From NCBI GenBank assembly GCA_030248215.1, contig JASANG010002126.1, positions 62,001 to 126,000 on the forward strand: DNA of 64,000 nucleotides. The letters run 5' to 3'. Both the position numbers and the translations under genes were made by a program. The notes under the pieces were generated by a model. It worked only from the letters and a program-made list of their open reading frames with translations. It made no database searches and was not told where the DNA came from. Shown here one piece after another: positions 53,201-64,000 of the stretch. Origin of the DNA: Enoplolaimus lenunculus. Taxonomy: Eukaryota; Nematoda; Enoplea; Enoplida; Thoracostomopsidae. Positions within the stretch are counted from its first letter, which is position 1; the number at the start of each line of letters is the position of its first letter.

Positions 53201-56200
53201 TTGCCGCCATCAAAACGAAACGCAACTCATTTTAAAAAAACCACACAATTACTTACTCTGTGAAGTTCAGTTTTAAAATCTCCAGACGACATGTATCGAC
53301 CAAGAAACACGGTGGTTTCCGCCTTTTTAACTTCTTCACGGCCGGCACCAAGATCGAAAACAAAAACATACAATTCCTGAGCAATACATCAAACACAAAT
53401 AAGCAAAAAATAAACAGACAAGTGAATTACACAAACAAGCAATCAAATAAACATACAACAATCGTTTTATGCAACACTTTGATTGCATCATTAGTAGAAA
53501 GTCGCAAACCGAAAATCTTATCGTAACGAATGGTGAAATCTAGTCTAGTAAAAATTCAAACTGGATAATCTGAGGGGGGAAGCCCGAGATGAAATAGGGG
53601 AAAACACACACGTCGTTAGCAACACCCGATTTTTAGTGCTAAACCTTAATACAAAACCTTTGGTTTTGATCCCTGTTAGGGAATGGAAGCTGGACTGGGA
53701 TGACGCCCGTTATATCCAAAAATCACTTACCAAAGATGCCCATATCATAGCGGCCATCACGTTTTGCTTGTAACACAACCGCTTCGAGTGTTTTCGAGAA
53801 ATATTGGAAAAGGCCGTTTTGCGCGACGACAGGAATGCCCAAGATACGATTCAAAAACTTTGATATGCTAATTGCGTCTGAAACAAAAAACAAACACACA
53901 ACGTCTTTTGAGCAAATTTGAAATTATTATTTTGGCAACTAATGCATTTATGCCACGAAGGAAAAACAACAAAACTACTACTCTATGTCATACCTTTTTC
54001 AAGAGAACAGGCACCTGTGCTTGATTCTTGAACAAACAATCCAACGCCAACCAAATAGTCCTGCATGTCTGAAAATAAAACGCAAGCCACGCAAATTTAA
54101 CTAATTTCTTTAGCGAAATTTCTTCAAGAACGTTGCATTTTTCATATCAAAACTATTTTCGCCAAAGCATATCGCTCCATAGTTTAAATTTAATGCGTAC
54201 ACAACAATGATAGCAACAAGCACACCCATTGCCAAGTTAGAGCAATTCAGTTGAGCTAAAATGGTACATCTGCAAGCTTGGACGTGGCTCTCGTTAGCAC
54301 AGACACGACATTGAATAAAAAACATAACTCTCTATTAACCTGTAAAACACACGCATTAATTTATTAGAACGAAATTACATCCAAACATTTGTTCGGTTAT
54401 GGTTCCTAAAATTCTTCTGTCGATAGACACAACAGGACATTCTTATTTCCAGGTTAATTCGTCTCGTATTTAATCACGCACTGCACGTAGGAATTATAGG
54501 AATTATTAATACCGGGGACAGGAACAGTTTATAGGAGTCGAAGTAGCATAGAATTTCCTCCATGATGTAAGACAATTTTTGACCTGGAAGGGGTGAAGAG
54601 GTTCATAGAAGCGGGTCGGCGCCCCCATTTGCCACACCCAGTCGCACACCTAGCTAAATCTTAGTTACCTTTAAAGAATTCGCCAGGATAATTCGACGGC
54701 GGATCAGTCATTGGAGGCACCAAACCGAGAATCGATCGCAACGTTGTCTCGAGGGCGACGCGACCATATTTCGTGTCCAAGTTGAACTGACTCAAATCGC
54801 GCGATTCAGTCGCGCGCCTGTCGCCGTGGGTTAATGCTCCCTGTAAAACCGTCAATACGCATTCGCTCGCTCATATAAGTAGTGGACAAATCCATTACAA
54901 AACAAACTATGAAACATCCGTTAGTAAATTTGTTTCCTTGATTCTGCAATCTTAATAAGACTTGGACCTGTAGTCTGAAGTGCATGTAGCATTTATCACA
55001 AGTATAGTGATAGTTCTTGTAACTTTTAAATCAGTGTCTGGTACGGTTGCAAATGCACTCATTTTGCTCATTCGAGTTTCCCTACTTCTTTATCAATTTA
55101 GAGATCCATAATTGTAGGTGTTCGCTTGTTTGAGAACCTATCGCTAACTAGTGATAGAGACGACAAACATTTGACGACATGGGCCTAGTATATCATTACT
55201 TTTAGTCTGTACCAGGTTAAAGCTGATGATAACTTATTTAAGCCAGCCAGTATTTTACTAAGTTTTGACCCAAACCATATACTGCAACTAAAGAATCCTC
55301 TTACTAACCAAACTTTCAAGCCGCTTCGCAACAATTGATGCGAATCGAATTTCCCCAGCCAATTCCGATATTAGAAACACATATTCCGGTGCGCTCACTT
55401 GATTAGAACGATGCGTTCGGCCTGAAATGAGACATGAAATATACATGTAAGCACTTTATAATCAGAAAAGCTGAACGCGTTCAGACAAAACAAGGCACGG
55501 AACACACCGCCGCATTTGGACCAGTTTACAAAGCCTTGCAATACATCATGATTGTCATTCAGCTCAGCCATATCCCTCAAAAACACGGGCATTAGGTGAT
55601 ACAGCAGCCAATGTAAAACTGTCTGAATGCGAAATCTGATCGCATCGTTACCCAATCCAGCGAGTTAAACCGAACAGCTTTCAAGAATTAAACCGTATTA
55701 ATGTAAGTTGAAGCTGGTGATTTGTTTGTACAAAAACCAAACCCAGTTTCGTTCGGTTGATACGTTTAGTCTTAAGAATCAGCATCGAGTCTTGGTCACT
55801 AAAGACGGCGCTATACTTTTGAATATATAAATATCGCACAGCGTTTTCCGGCATTGAACGACAACGCACGTGAACTGCCGTATCGCATGGCATAGCATTT
55901 CATTTTGTAAAACAAAATTTTTTGAGTTGCAGCGCCGTACAGACACCGCATGGCAAGCAAAGAGCTACCTTAAAGAGCATTTCTTACCAAACTGTTGGAT
56001 AGCTTTATCAGCAGACCATGGCAGTTCAAGTGTAATATGAACACGACGGCGTTGATTTTTTGCTCGTCGATCAGCTTGAAGCGAAATGCCAGAACTTGCT
56101 GCTTCAGAAATGACCGCGATCAGCTGCAACAAAGCACAGCTTATTTACGCACTGCCACGGCTGCAGGATGGAGAATAACGGGGCACGCCCCCTAAATTTT

Positions 56201-59200
56201 TCCAAAATTTAAAGAAAGGAAAGGACCGGCTCATTTAAAAAAATTTCCATAAAAACTTGCTTTACACCTCTTTGTACCTAACCGTTTATTTCATCGTACA
56301 CTAAGCCTAAAAAGCTCATGCATACAAATCTATTTTTTCAGTGATAACACAACTTTAACCTCAACCAATGGTTCAAAACCATTCCAAACCAATATATCAC
56401 TTGGCAAGCGCTAAGGTACCTTTTCGCCACTCATAAACCGTTCTTTCTCAGTCATATTCATCATATCAATGGGGACGTCATCTTCATGCCGCAACTGATA
56501 CTGAACAGCGCCGTCTTCATTGCAAACGATACGCCCTTTACGCCCAGTCATCTAAAATGGATTAGAAATATTGCTACAACTAAAACTAACATGATGAGCA
56601 AACGAAAACACGAAGCCAAGCCGGTTAATACAATATTGATTTTGAATTCAAATGAACAAAAAATTAATAGAAAAAAGTCGACAATGTACGCTCCACTTTT
56701 GCAGCGCCCCTAGAAACCAACATAAGCGTGTAAGTGTGCATACCAGGGTGTTACGCGGAAGTGGATTAAACCGGAATCGGAACAGCAAATTTATATAAGA
56801 TTATAATCGGAATCGGAACTAAAAATTTTGCGACTGTACGAATACTTTGTATTGACAAATATAATATTGATGTAAGGTGTCTGTTGGCTAGCAACAATTT
56901 TCGAAAACGCCGCATAAACAAATTGAAGGTGATTTTTGGTTCTGTAAAGCTAAACTACAATCAATTATTGAAAAGTAAGCTCGTCGAAAGCAATTTGATA
57001 GATAGATAATACAGAATTTGTATGCAGCATATTACAACAAGTAAGATTAAAATTAAAATTCAAAAATTCGATTCAGATTGATTGCGCAATCGGAATCGAA
57101 ATTCGTTTTGAGTCAAAATTATAATCGAATTCAAAATTCCGGTTGCACCCTGGTGTTTACATCTTACGTGCGATCATAAGTGATTTTTTCGGTAAAAATT
57201 AAATGTCACTCAAGACTTTTCCACAGACTGCGAACAGGAGGTTCGTTCTAGCAAATTCATGAATTAAAATATAGACTTCCATTGAAAAATATTTCTCTCA
57301 AAACAATTAACTATATTTCAAACAATTTAAAAACATTTACGTAAAAGTACCTCAGCAACGTTCTGTGGTCCACCCAAATCATCAATCAGCTGATCAAGAG
57401 TATTGTTTGGCATCGCGGTTTTCAATGCGTCCAGCTTCGACAACAAATCTGCGCGCATCACAGCAGCAGGATTAAGACCAAAATCACTGGACGATTCAAA
57501 GTGTTTCAGCGAACTCCATCGTAAATGACCTGCAAATATATACTACAAAATCGTTGTGTTTTCATCTTGAAAGAAATCTTGTTGCGCCGATATAGGGCAT
57601 AAAAGGAATCCGGCTTTGATAAAAAAATAAACATCCGACTCTGCTTCCTATATTCGTCTGTTGTTTTTGTTTCAAAACTTAACGTCAAAACTGATCATGC
57701 GACGTCTGGCAGTTTAAAAACAGATCACACAAATCATAAAACTCTACCAAGAGCAACATTTCATTACAAATTCGTTCAAATCGCAACGATAGCGCTTTCA
57801 TATTCATAGTAGTTAGCGTGTTTGAAAACATCAAGCTAACTGACAATAGGTGTTACACACAATTAAGTATACAGCTCAAAACACAAGTGCGCTGCTCACA
57901 ATTAGGCTGAAATCGTTTCGGTTGCTCTAGCGGTTCTTCTTCGTCTTTGTTCTGCGCACAATTTGACGCGGTCGGAATCATTTTATTGTCATCCATTTGG
58001 AATTCGGCATCAGAACTGTCTCCACCACCGATGCCATGTTCTCGGTCTCCCACATCGCTGCTGTTCTTTCGTTTTCGCATTTTTCGTTTCTTTTTTCGTC
58101 GTTTTTTCCTTCGTTCAGATTTTGCTGAAGGTTGTTTTTCACTCTAAAATGAAATAAAAGTAGCATAATTGAAACAATATAATATACGACAATAACACTC
58201 ACCAAAACGCGCGAAACATCATGTTCTAAAAGCTCCGTAATCGCGGTTAGTTGATATTCTGACATTTGCTTACGTTTACCTCCTCATAAATTCATCAGCG
58301 AGAGGGGTAATTCAAATGAAACCACCGTTTAGAGTTGCATTCGTGTCAGGATATTGATTTTCAAACGTTGAAACTTTACCGCACGCTCCACACTTGCAAC
58401 TCACAATACGGGTAGAACCTGACATATACCATAGATTCGTAAGCGTCACACGAACAGCATTTCGAATACGAGTAAAAACATTACCCTGATAGCTTAAGGT
58501 GGAAATGTACCAAAACTTCTAACATTAAAGGTTTGTAAGTCATTGTATCATCTGCAATTTAAGCAATCAGCAATACTTCAGATAACCAACAAGCCGACCA
58601 AATTGAACAAATCACGCGCGAACACGAGTAATCAATTTAAACCAATGATCTTACTTCGACAACAGATGTATCACAAAGCGGTGGACTATCAACTTGTCGC
58701 TGCTTTTCTAACCAAATATCTACAAAGTAATAACAAGTAGCGCTATTTCAGAATCATCTGTTAGCGAAAAAATATCGAACAGTAAAGTAGTGTCATCTAA
58801 TAGTATTTTTATAGCGTTTGCTAACCCAAAAATAAAACGCTATAATAACGACAAAATATTTTTTAAAAATCAACTTTAGCTCATTATTAATTCTGAATTT
58901 TTAAAACATCGATTTGTGAACACTGAAATTAATCATTTAAATTAGTTATTTGCGTAGGCTAAGTGAACACCGTAGCATTGAGGTATACTATTTTTACCGT
59001 CGCAACGCAAGGAGACATAAATTTTTCAACGTGCTCACTTTTCCTTTCTTATTTCTTACAATACACTTTACATCGCCCGCCACATTCACTTTTTTAACTT
59101 AGGTCCACATCTTTTCTGTCATACTTAATTCGACACCTCTTTCTTACTTCGTCTAATACTTTCTCTCATGTACCTAGTCCCACATCTTTTCGTCCTTAAT

Positions 59201-62200
59201 TAGTCGCACCAGGGTGCAACCGGAATTCCGGTTCCGGTTCCGGCATTTTTTCACCTTCCGGTTCCGGTTCCGGTAAATTTTTACCGGATTTAAAAATTGC
59301 GGTATTATAATTTGGCCGTTTTCTTAACTTTGCTAATTTTTAAGAATCTCTTTTGAAAGCCACTTGTACTCCGAATATAAGCCATTGATGGTGGATTTCA
59401 CTTCAGTCGATGATGAAAATCTAAAATACAACAAATAAAATAAATACCTATGTTCGACTAAGGTTATTTCACAAATAATAGAGCAAAAAATAAGATTAAA
59501 ATGAAATTTTTGGTGAAATGCATTTTTCATTTTCCGGTTCCGGTTCCGGTAAAATTTTCAAATTCCGGTTCCGGTAAATTGTAATTCCGGTTGCACCCTG
59601 AGTCGCACACCTCATTCTTACTTTGCCCCAACACTTCCTGTCACGTACATAGTTCCATATCATCTCGTTGTTGTTTAGTCAGACACCTCATTCTTACCTC
59701 GTCGTAAACCTTCTTTTTCTTACTTAGTCGCACACGACTCTCTTACTTCGACCCCCACTCTCACATTCTCTCATGTTTTAATCCCACTTCTCCTCTCTCT
59801 CTTCTACTTTGCCCAATACTTTCTCTCATGTACTTACTCCCTCACCTCTGGATTACATAGTCAGACACCTTTCCTCATTACTACGTCTTTCACACACTGT
59901 CTACCTACCTTCTTCTTGCGTCGTTTCACCTTATCGTAACATCCCCAGTTGCCTTTTGTCCCTTCCCCTGTAGCTTTTCGTCCCTGTACCCAACACACTC
60001 ACCATCATCATCTTCATCGTCCGCAAACGGATTGAATCCAGCTTCATCTTCCTCGTCTTCATCCCCTTCTTCGGCTTCTTCATCATCGGCCGATCGCTTT
60101 CTTTGTTTCTTCCTCGAGGTTTGTTTCGAATCGGCGGGTTTGTCTCTTGTTGTCGAATGCCTGTTCCCACCGTTACCATCGTTTTTGCTTCCGCCAATGG
60201 CGTCACTATCCTCCTCCGCAGAATCGCTTTCTCTTTCTTCGCTATGGTTGTTGTCTGTCTCTTCTTCGTCTTCTTCTTCTTCATCATCATCACAGTCACC
60301 ATCCGAATCGGCGCTTTCGCCTGTAAGCGGGTACAGTTGCAACAAATCAAAATACAATGCCGATGCCGGAATTTTTTCAAATCAAAAGCCGGCTATGGAC
60401 CCGAAAAAATTGGGCAAAAATAAACAAAATAATAGAAATCTCTAAACCCGAATGTAACTCTACAAGCTGAACCGTATTCTCAAATGATCTTAGTACCGAT
60501 TTACAAGATATCGATTGGTTTTCAAACAAAGTGGGCATCTACTATAAAAATTACCCTTAGAGTAATAGAAAACATCCACGACACAAAACTTGTCGGAATT
60601 AATATTTTCATCAGCGGCTGAAAAGCAAAACCAACAGACCTACCGTCAAGATCAAACACACATACCAGAAGAAGTTTCACCACCGCTATCCTTTTCTTTT
60701 TCTTCCAGTTTGGAAAACAATCGTTCACGCTCCATTTTACGAGCCTGTCGAGCTGAAAAAATACAGAAAATGCAAACATGCAGCAATAACGGGTGTAATA
60801 CTGTCATTTCGCTAGCCCAATCTCGAATAGGCTAGGGGTTTTTCGAAGGTGACCAGGCACTGGAGTCAACCAGGGGAACTTGATGAGTAGGGTGTTAGAA
60901 ACCGTCCAAGATAAAGATAAAGGGCAAAAATTGGAACTTTTCGTAAAGGGCACTGTATTTTTAACAGATTTTCCCTAAAATTGCTATTGCGGAATTTTGG
61001 GGTGGTGAAAATCCATGTTTAGCTAGTTTAAAGGTGGTACGTCTATCTACTGTTGTTATTGTTATATTTTTTAACTCGTTCACAAGCCGAACAAAGCTAC
61101 GTTATGGACGCTATAACACTGTCAAAGCTATAACCATAACGCTTATAAATTTACAACAATGTTTAAAATTAAACAAAACTGTAAATAGCAGCTTACCTTT
61201 GGCACGGTCTTGTTCATTTTTCAAACGTTCTGCCTCGCTCAAGCGTTGAGATTCAACAAATAAACTTCCGAGGCCAACTTTTTCCAATGCTTCTTTGGTA
61301 TCAGTTGCCGGAAAGTGTTTTTCAATTAACGATTGGAATACACCGCTTAAATACACAACACAAACAAAACAATAACAGCTCACACACATATAGTACAGAA
61401 ATATAATTTGGAAAAAAAGCTGATGATAACTAAATACAATGCACAGGACTAACCCCAGTAACTGCGTCGCTACCATTGGATGACAACGTAATATTGGTGC
61501 GTAGCCAAAATTTCATTCACAAGGGTATAATTTTATAAAAGCATTGGTATTTCGACCTCTAAAATTTACAAGGTGATTTCTAAATCATGTCAAAACTGCA
61601 TTTTCTGGTATCTTAAGAAATTTCAGAACAGGATATATTCTCTCAATACATTCGCTTGTATACGACCGTGACTACTTACTGGGCAGTGGACACAAATTCC
61701 GTCAACTCTCCCCCGCGGTCTTCGAGTTGTTCAAGGGTTCGTGCTTCACCAGTCGACTGGAGACCAATCACAACGCACTAAAATAAACAAACAAGCAAAC
61801 AATATTGCGAACAAAGCATCACATAAAACGCACACAACAGATCAAATGAAGGTGACAAAAACGACATAAAACAAGCAAACAAAGGAAGAAAGAAACAAAC
61901 AAGCAAACACCAACTTCACATCGTTTGTTCTTTACTGTCAGCATTAATCCAATTCCTACGACTTCGCACACGATAATTATAAAACTGCAATGTATAAAAC
62001 GGTTTGCACGCAAACTCATATAACTTGCATACATGTGTGTTAAAGCCATTATTTACGACCTGCCTGGAATTTTTAGGCATTTATCTCTACAAGATCCGGT
62101 TTACGTCTAACATTTGACTCACTTTGCCACTTTTTACAGCTTCACGACACATACGAACACATGCTTCGACTTTCGCAGCAATACAGAAATACTTGAAAAA

Positions 62201-63727
62201 TCTTTGATGTGCAGACCAAAACTGAGCCCAAATAGTTTTACGAACAGACGAATCGGCACCCATAATGTCGGCTGCGAGTTGAAATTGTTCACGCGCTTCC
62301 AGCCACTGAAAAACTATCGATTGTCACTAACAACGCTGCGTCAAAATTGGCGTAAATTCTCAAGATTTCAGAAACACAGCCATTATTACGAATAAACTTT
62401 GATGTCGATTCTTAATGTTTCCATCCATAATCTTAAGCATGTGTAGCAAATAGAAACACCCATTACTTGGTGATAGTTCATGAGCTTTAAATGGCAATAA
62501 GCAGAACACACAATTGAGAATACATCTACTAGATTAGAATCACTGAAAATTGTTCAAATTAATAGAATAGTAATAATATTTTAACTTGCAACAAAACATT
62601 AGTTGCCCTTACACGCGTCATATTTCTGAGCCAATGTTATACACCAAAAACAATCCGAAATTCTTACCAAATGGACAGAGTCGTCATATGCCTTCATAAA
62701 CTCTTTCGTCGGTTTGACATCTTCAATTTTGAACGAAACGCCGTGAAAACTCAATTGGCGTGCCAAATATATTCCACGAAGCTAAAACACACACGAAGCT
62801 ACATCTAATACGCCAAACTGTTTGATTGTGATGTAATTATAAAAAGAAATTGATTAAATTTTCATGCTTGTATTTGGCGCACAGCATACCACCAGCGAGT
62901 TTACCAATATAATTAAAGCTGGATATTACGTATAACTCTGTAATCTAGCGTCAATGAATCCTAAAGCCGCATTCTCAGATGTGTGTAGCATCTATCATGA
63001 GTTAGCCATTAACGGCGGCAGCTACAATAATGTCAAACTCAGCGCACAGCAGGACCTATAAAGTACAAGACCTATCACACCACTGTTTTTAGATGCTATA
63101 CACATTTGAGAATATGGATCATATATTGTTATATGCATACAGCAACTAGCCCCAGCTGTGATTTTTCGCTATTACGATTCTGATTTATTAATTATTGTTG
63201 CTACAGACAGCCAGACAGACACGAGACGCTTACCTTCATATCCATTGCGACCACTTCCATAGCACCGACCCCACGACGCTCAACAGCATTCAAAAAGTCA
63301 CCAAACGTGCGAAATGGAACGCCTTCGCCCCATAAACCAAGTCGGGTCATGTATGCCATATTTCGAGGCTCAGTTGCGCCTTAAATAGCAACTTTAATTA
63401 CGTAACGGACCAGTTTCTATACATTTTAAACTCTCTCGTACTGACTTCAATCTGTCAATCTATGTAAATTGAAGAAACGTAGGAAAGAATCTGGTATTTT
63501 CTAAAAGCCTAAATACTGCTTTTTGTAAAATTAATTGCAAAAACACTCACAAAAACAACGCTAATTCAGCAAATAAACTGCGAATACTTGCCTGTGGCAG
63601 ACGCATATATCACTCGAGCTTTTGGCAGTAACCGTTGAAGTTCGACCACAGTCTGGCCGGTTTTGCTCGCTTTAGTTCCGCCGTTTGGGACCAAATTTTT
63701 GGCACGATGACATTCATCAAAAACAAT
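50292..63727 (-). CDS. SBNO: Strawberry notch (SBNO) helicase-like protein, C-terminal part, 23 exons, 5' end outside window
   Basis: Exons, 5' to 3': 63727-63592, 63379-63234, 62781-62668, 62305-62123, 61777-61680, 61345-61197, 60752-60666, 60320-60003, 58258-58203, 58143-57900, 57529-57351, 56551-56420, 56123-55988, 55421-55309, 54840-54669, 54068-53994, 53877-53731, 53354-53257, 52690-52601, 51729-51574, 51257-51181, 50897-50701, 50398-50292 (TAA). They sum to 3,210 nt (1,069 residues plus stop) with phases that agree at every junction. Seen in order: DECH (helicase motif II) at the first exon, YASATG (motif III), [47 protein letters not shown], an acidic exon (60320-60003) ending [42 protein letters not shown] (motif VI), [40 protein letters not shown] and a C-terminal domain. 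These match animal SBNO1/2 and Drosophila sno collinearly. The Walker A part lies beyond the right edge. Known family role: nuclear, chromatin-associated regulator acting with Notch and EGF pathways (C. elegans let-765/nsh-1). The small exon 58258-58203 and the 1.7-kb intron before it are least certain. Identity is very secure. Confidence 0.96.
51887..52092. mobile_element. ATTCTC element in an SBNO intron
   Basis: ATTCTCAAACGTGTGTAG at the left, CTTTACGCGTTTGAGAAT at the right; GACCTATCGCTCAGTGGTG near the right end is the family's second hallmark. Lies in the intron between exons ending 51729 and 52601. Confidence 0.65.
52724..52932. mobile_element. ATTCTC element in an SBNO intron
   Basis: GGCCCATATTCTCAAATAG to GCTACGCACATTTCAGAATAC, with GACCTATCGCCAACTGGTG before the right end. 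Confidence 0.65.
54964..55185. mobile_element. ATTCTC element in an SBNO intron, diverged
   Basis: GGACCTGTAGTCTGAAGTGC and GTAGCATTTATCAC at the left; ACCTATCGCTAACTAGTG and ATTTGACGACATGGGCC at the right. Confidence 0.55.
56744..57152. mobile_element. CR-hAT in an SBNO intron
   Basis: CAGGGTGTTACGCGGAAGTG to TTCCGGTTGCACCCTG. Flanks GTGCATAC and GTGTTTAC agree at 6 of 8. Interior has GATTATAATCGGAATCGG words in inverted arrangement. Confidence 0.82.
58950..59920. repeat. Degenerate CT-rich 65-70 bp repeats in an SBNO intron
   Basis: CTTACTTTGCCC, TTTCTCTCATGTAC, TAGTCCCACATCTTTTC and TAGTCGCACACC recur in order several times on the plus strand. A CR-hAT (59210-59600) has inserted into one unit, whose AGTCGCAC became its target duplication. 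On the transcribed strand this is a GA-rich stretch within the longest intron. Confidence 0.65.
59210..59600. mobile_element. CR-hAT with perfect 8-bp duplication, in an SBNO intron
   Basis: CAGGGTGCAACCGGAATTCC to GTAATTCCGGTTGCACCCTG, flanked by AGTCGCAC on both sides, exact. Subterminal GGTTCCGGTTCCGG repeats; 391 bp; no transposase. The family reference copy. Confidence 0.95.
62424..62523. mobile_element. ATTCTC element in an SBNO intron, short
   Basis: CCATAATCTTAAGCATGTGTAG at the left, GAACACACAATTGAGAATAC at the right, ACTTGGTGATAG inside. Confidence 0.55.
62966..63120. mobile_element. ATTCTC element in an SBNO intron
   Basis: GCCGCATTCTCAGATGTGTG to CTATACACATTTGAGAATATGG: inverted ends of about 25 bp, with TAGCATCTATCATGAG facing GACCTATCACACCAC. 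Confidence 0.72.
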
Positions 63728-64000
63728 CTACAAAAATCGTATCAGAAATTAATGCGGAATTAGCAAACATGCGCTGTCGTATACTGCTGCAACAGCGTCA
63801 AATATATTATTATATGCAATCAAAACTTCAATTCAGAATAACTTAAATCTATTAACAAGAACAATCAACAAAAAGTGACTACATTATTACTGCGTGCTAA
63901 TAGCTGGAAGGCTTAATACACGTTTCAGTTAATGACTAATTTGATTCATAAAAGGTGTTAGACTGATTCAGATTTCACAACACTAAGTCCAACTTACAAC

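Noticed and set aside
59333-59530. Extra SBNO exon at 59343-59411
   Set aside because: It has an AG-like border but lies within the CR-hAT element and its translation does not resemble SBNO.
59926-60380. Second long frame rich in Lys and Met overlapping the acidic SBNO exon
   Set aside because: Shadow of the Glu/Asp-coding exon; the other frame gives [11 protein letters not shown], conserved in SBNO proteins, and its splice phases match.
52724-63120. ATTCTC elements as introners
   Set aside because: Their ends lie inside introns, away from donors and acceptors, and the introns hold other unrelated sequence.

Overview
This is a eukaryotic, AT-rich, intron-bearing animal window. I infer a nematode or close relative, mainly because the hexamer TTAGGC, the canonical nematode telomere unit, is scattered through it in dozens of short interstitial runs; species is not determinable by eye. 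Gene content is low and mobile-element content is very high.

Region 1 (1-20 kb) is gene-poor and packed with short non-autonomous DNA transposons (MITEs), many nested in one another. Region 2 (20.1-23.8 kb, minus strand) holds a two-exon class A peptide GPCR of about 1,014 residues with an enormous third intracellular loop containing polyglutamine. Region 3 (24-48 kb) is again repeat-rich, with minisatellites, AT tracts and further MITEs. Region 4 (about 49-50.2 kb, plus strand) may hold exons of an unidentified gene. Region 5 (50.3-63.7 kb, minus strand, running off the right edge) is the C-terminal part of a strawberry notch (SBNO) helicase-like gene: 23 exons, 1,069 codons, reconstructed exon by exon with matching splice phases.

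Repeat families named here. TG-MITE: ends GGCC(C/A)ATGT, 8-bp target duplications, a body of TTAGGC repeats always in one orientation relative to the ends; subgroup a has ends running into TTACTTTAAGGGGC, subgroup b into AAAGATCAGGGGCGGAAC or ATAGAACAGGGCCGG. TTAA-tRNA element: CCCTTTC ends flanked by TTAA, tRNA-like core. CR-hAT: ends CAGGGTGCAACCGGA, 8-bp duplications. GTAGCC-hAT: ends CAGGCCCGTAGCCAG, 8-bp duplications. CACTG-1: TGAGTT-rich palindrome, TA duplications. CACTG-2: palindrome of GAGTCAAATTGACTC type. CAAGAG element and ATTCTC element: further inverted-repeat families, the latter concentrated in SBNO introns.

No transposase, reverse transcriptase, LTR element, virus-like element, rRNA or CRISPR was recognised. 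The strongest unusual signal is that interstitial telomere-like DNA is here a cargo dispersed by a DNA transposon family, with target duplications visible by eye.
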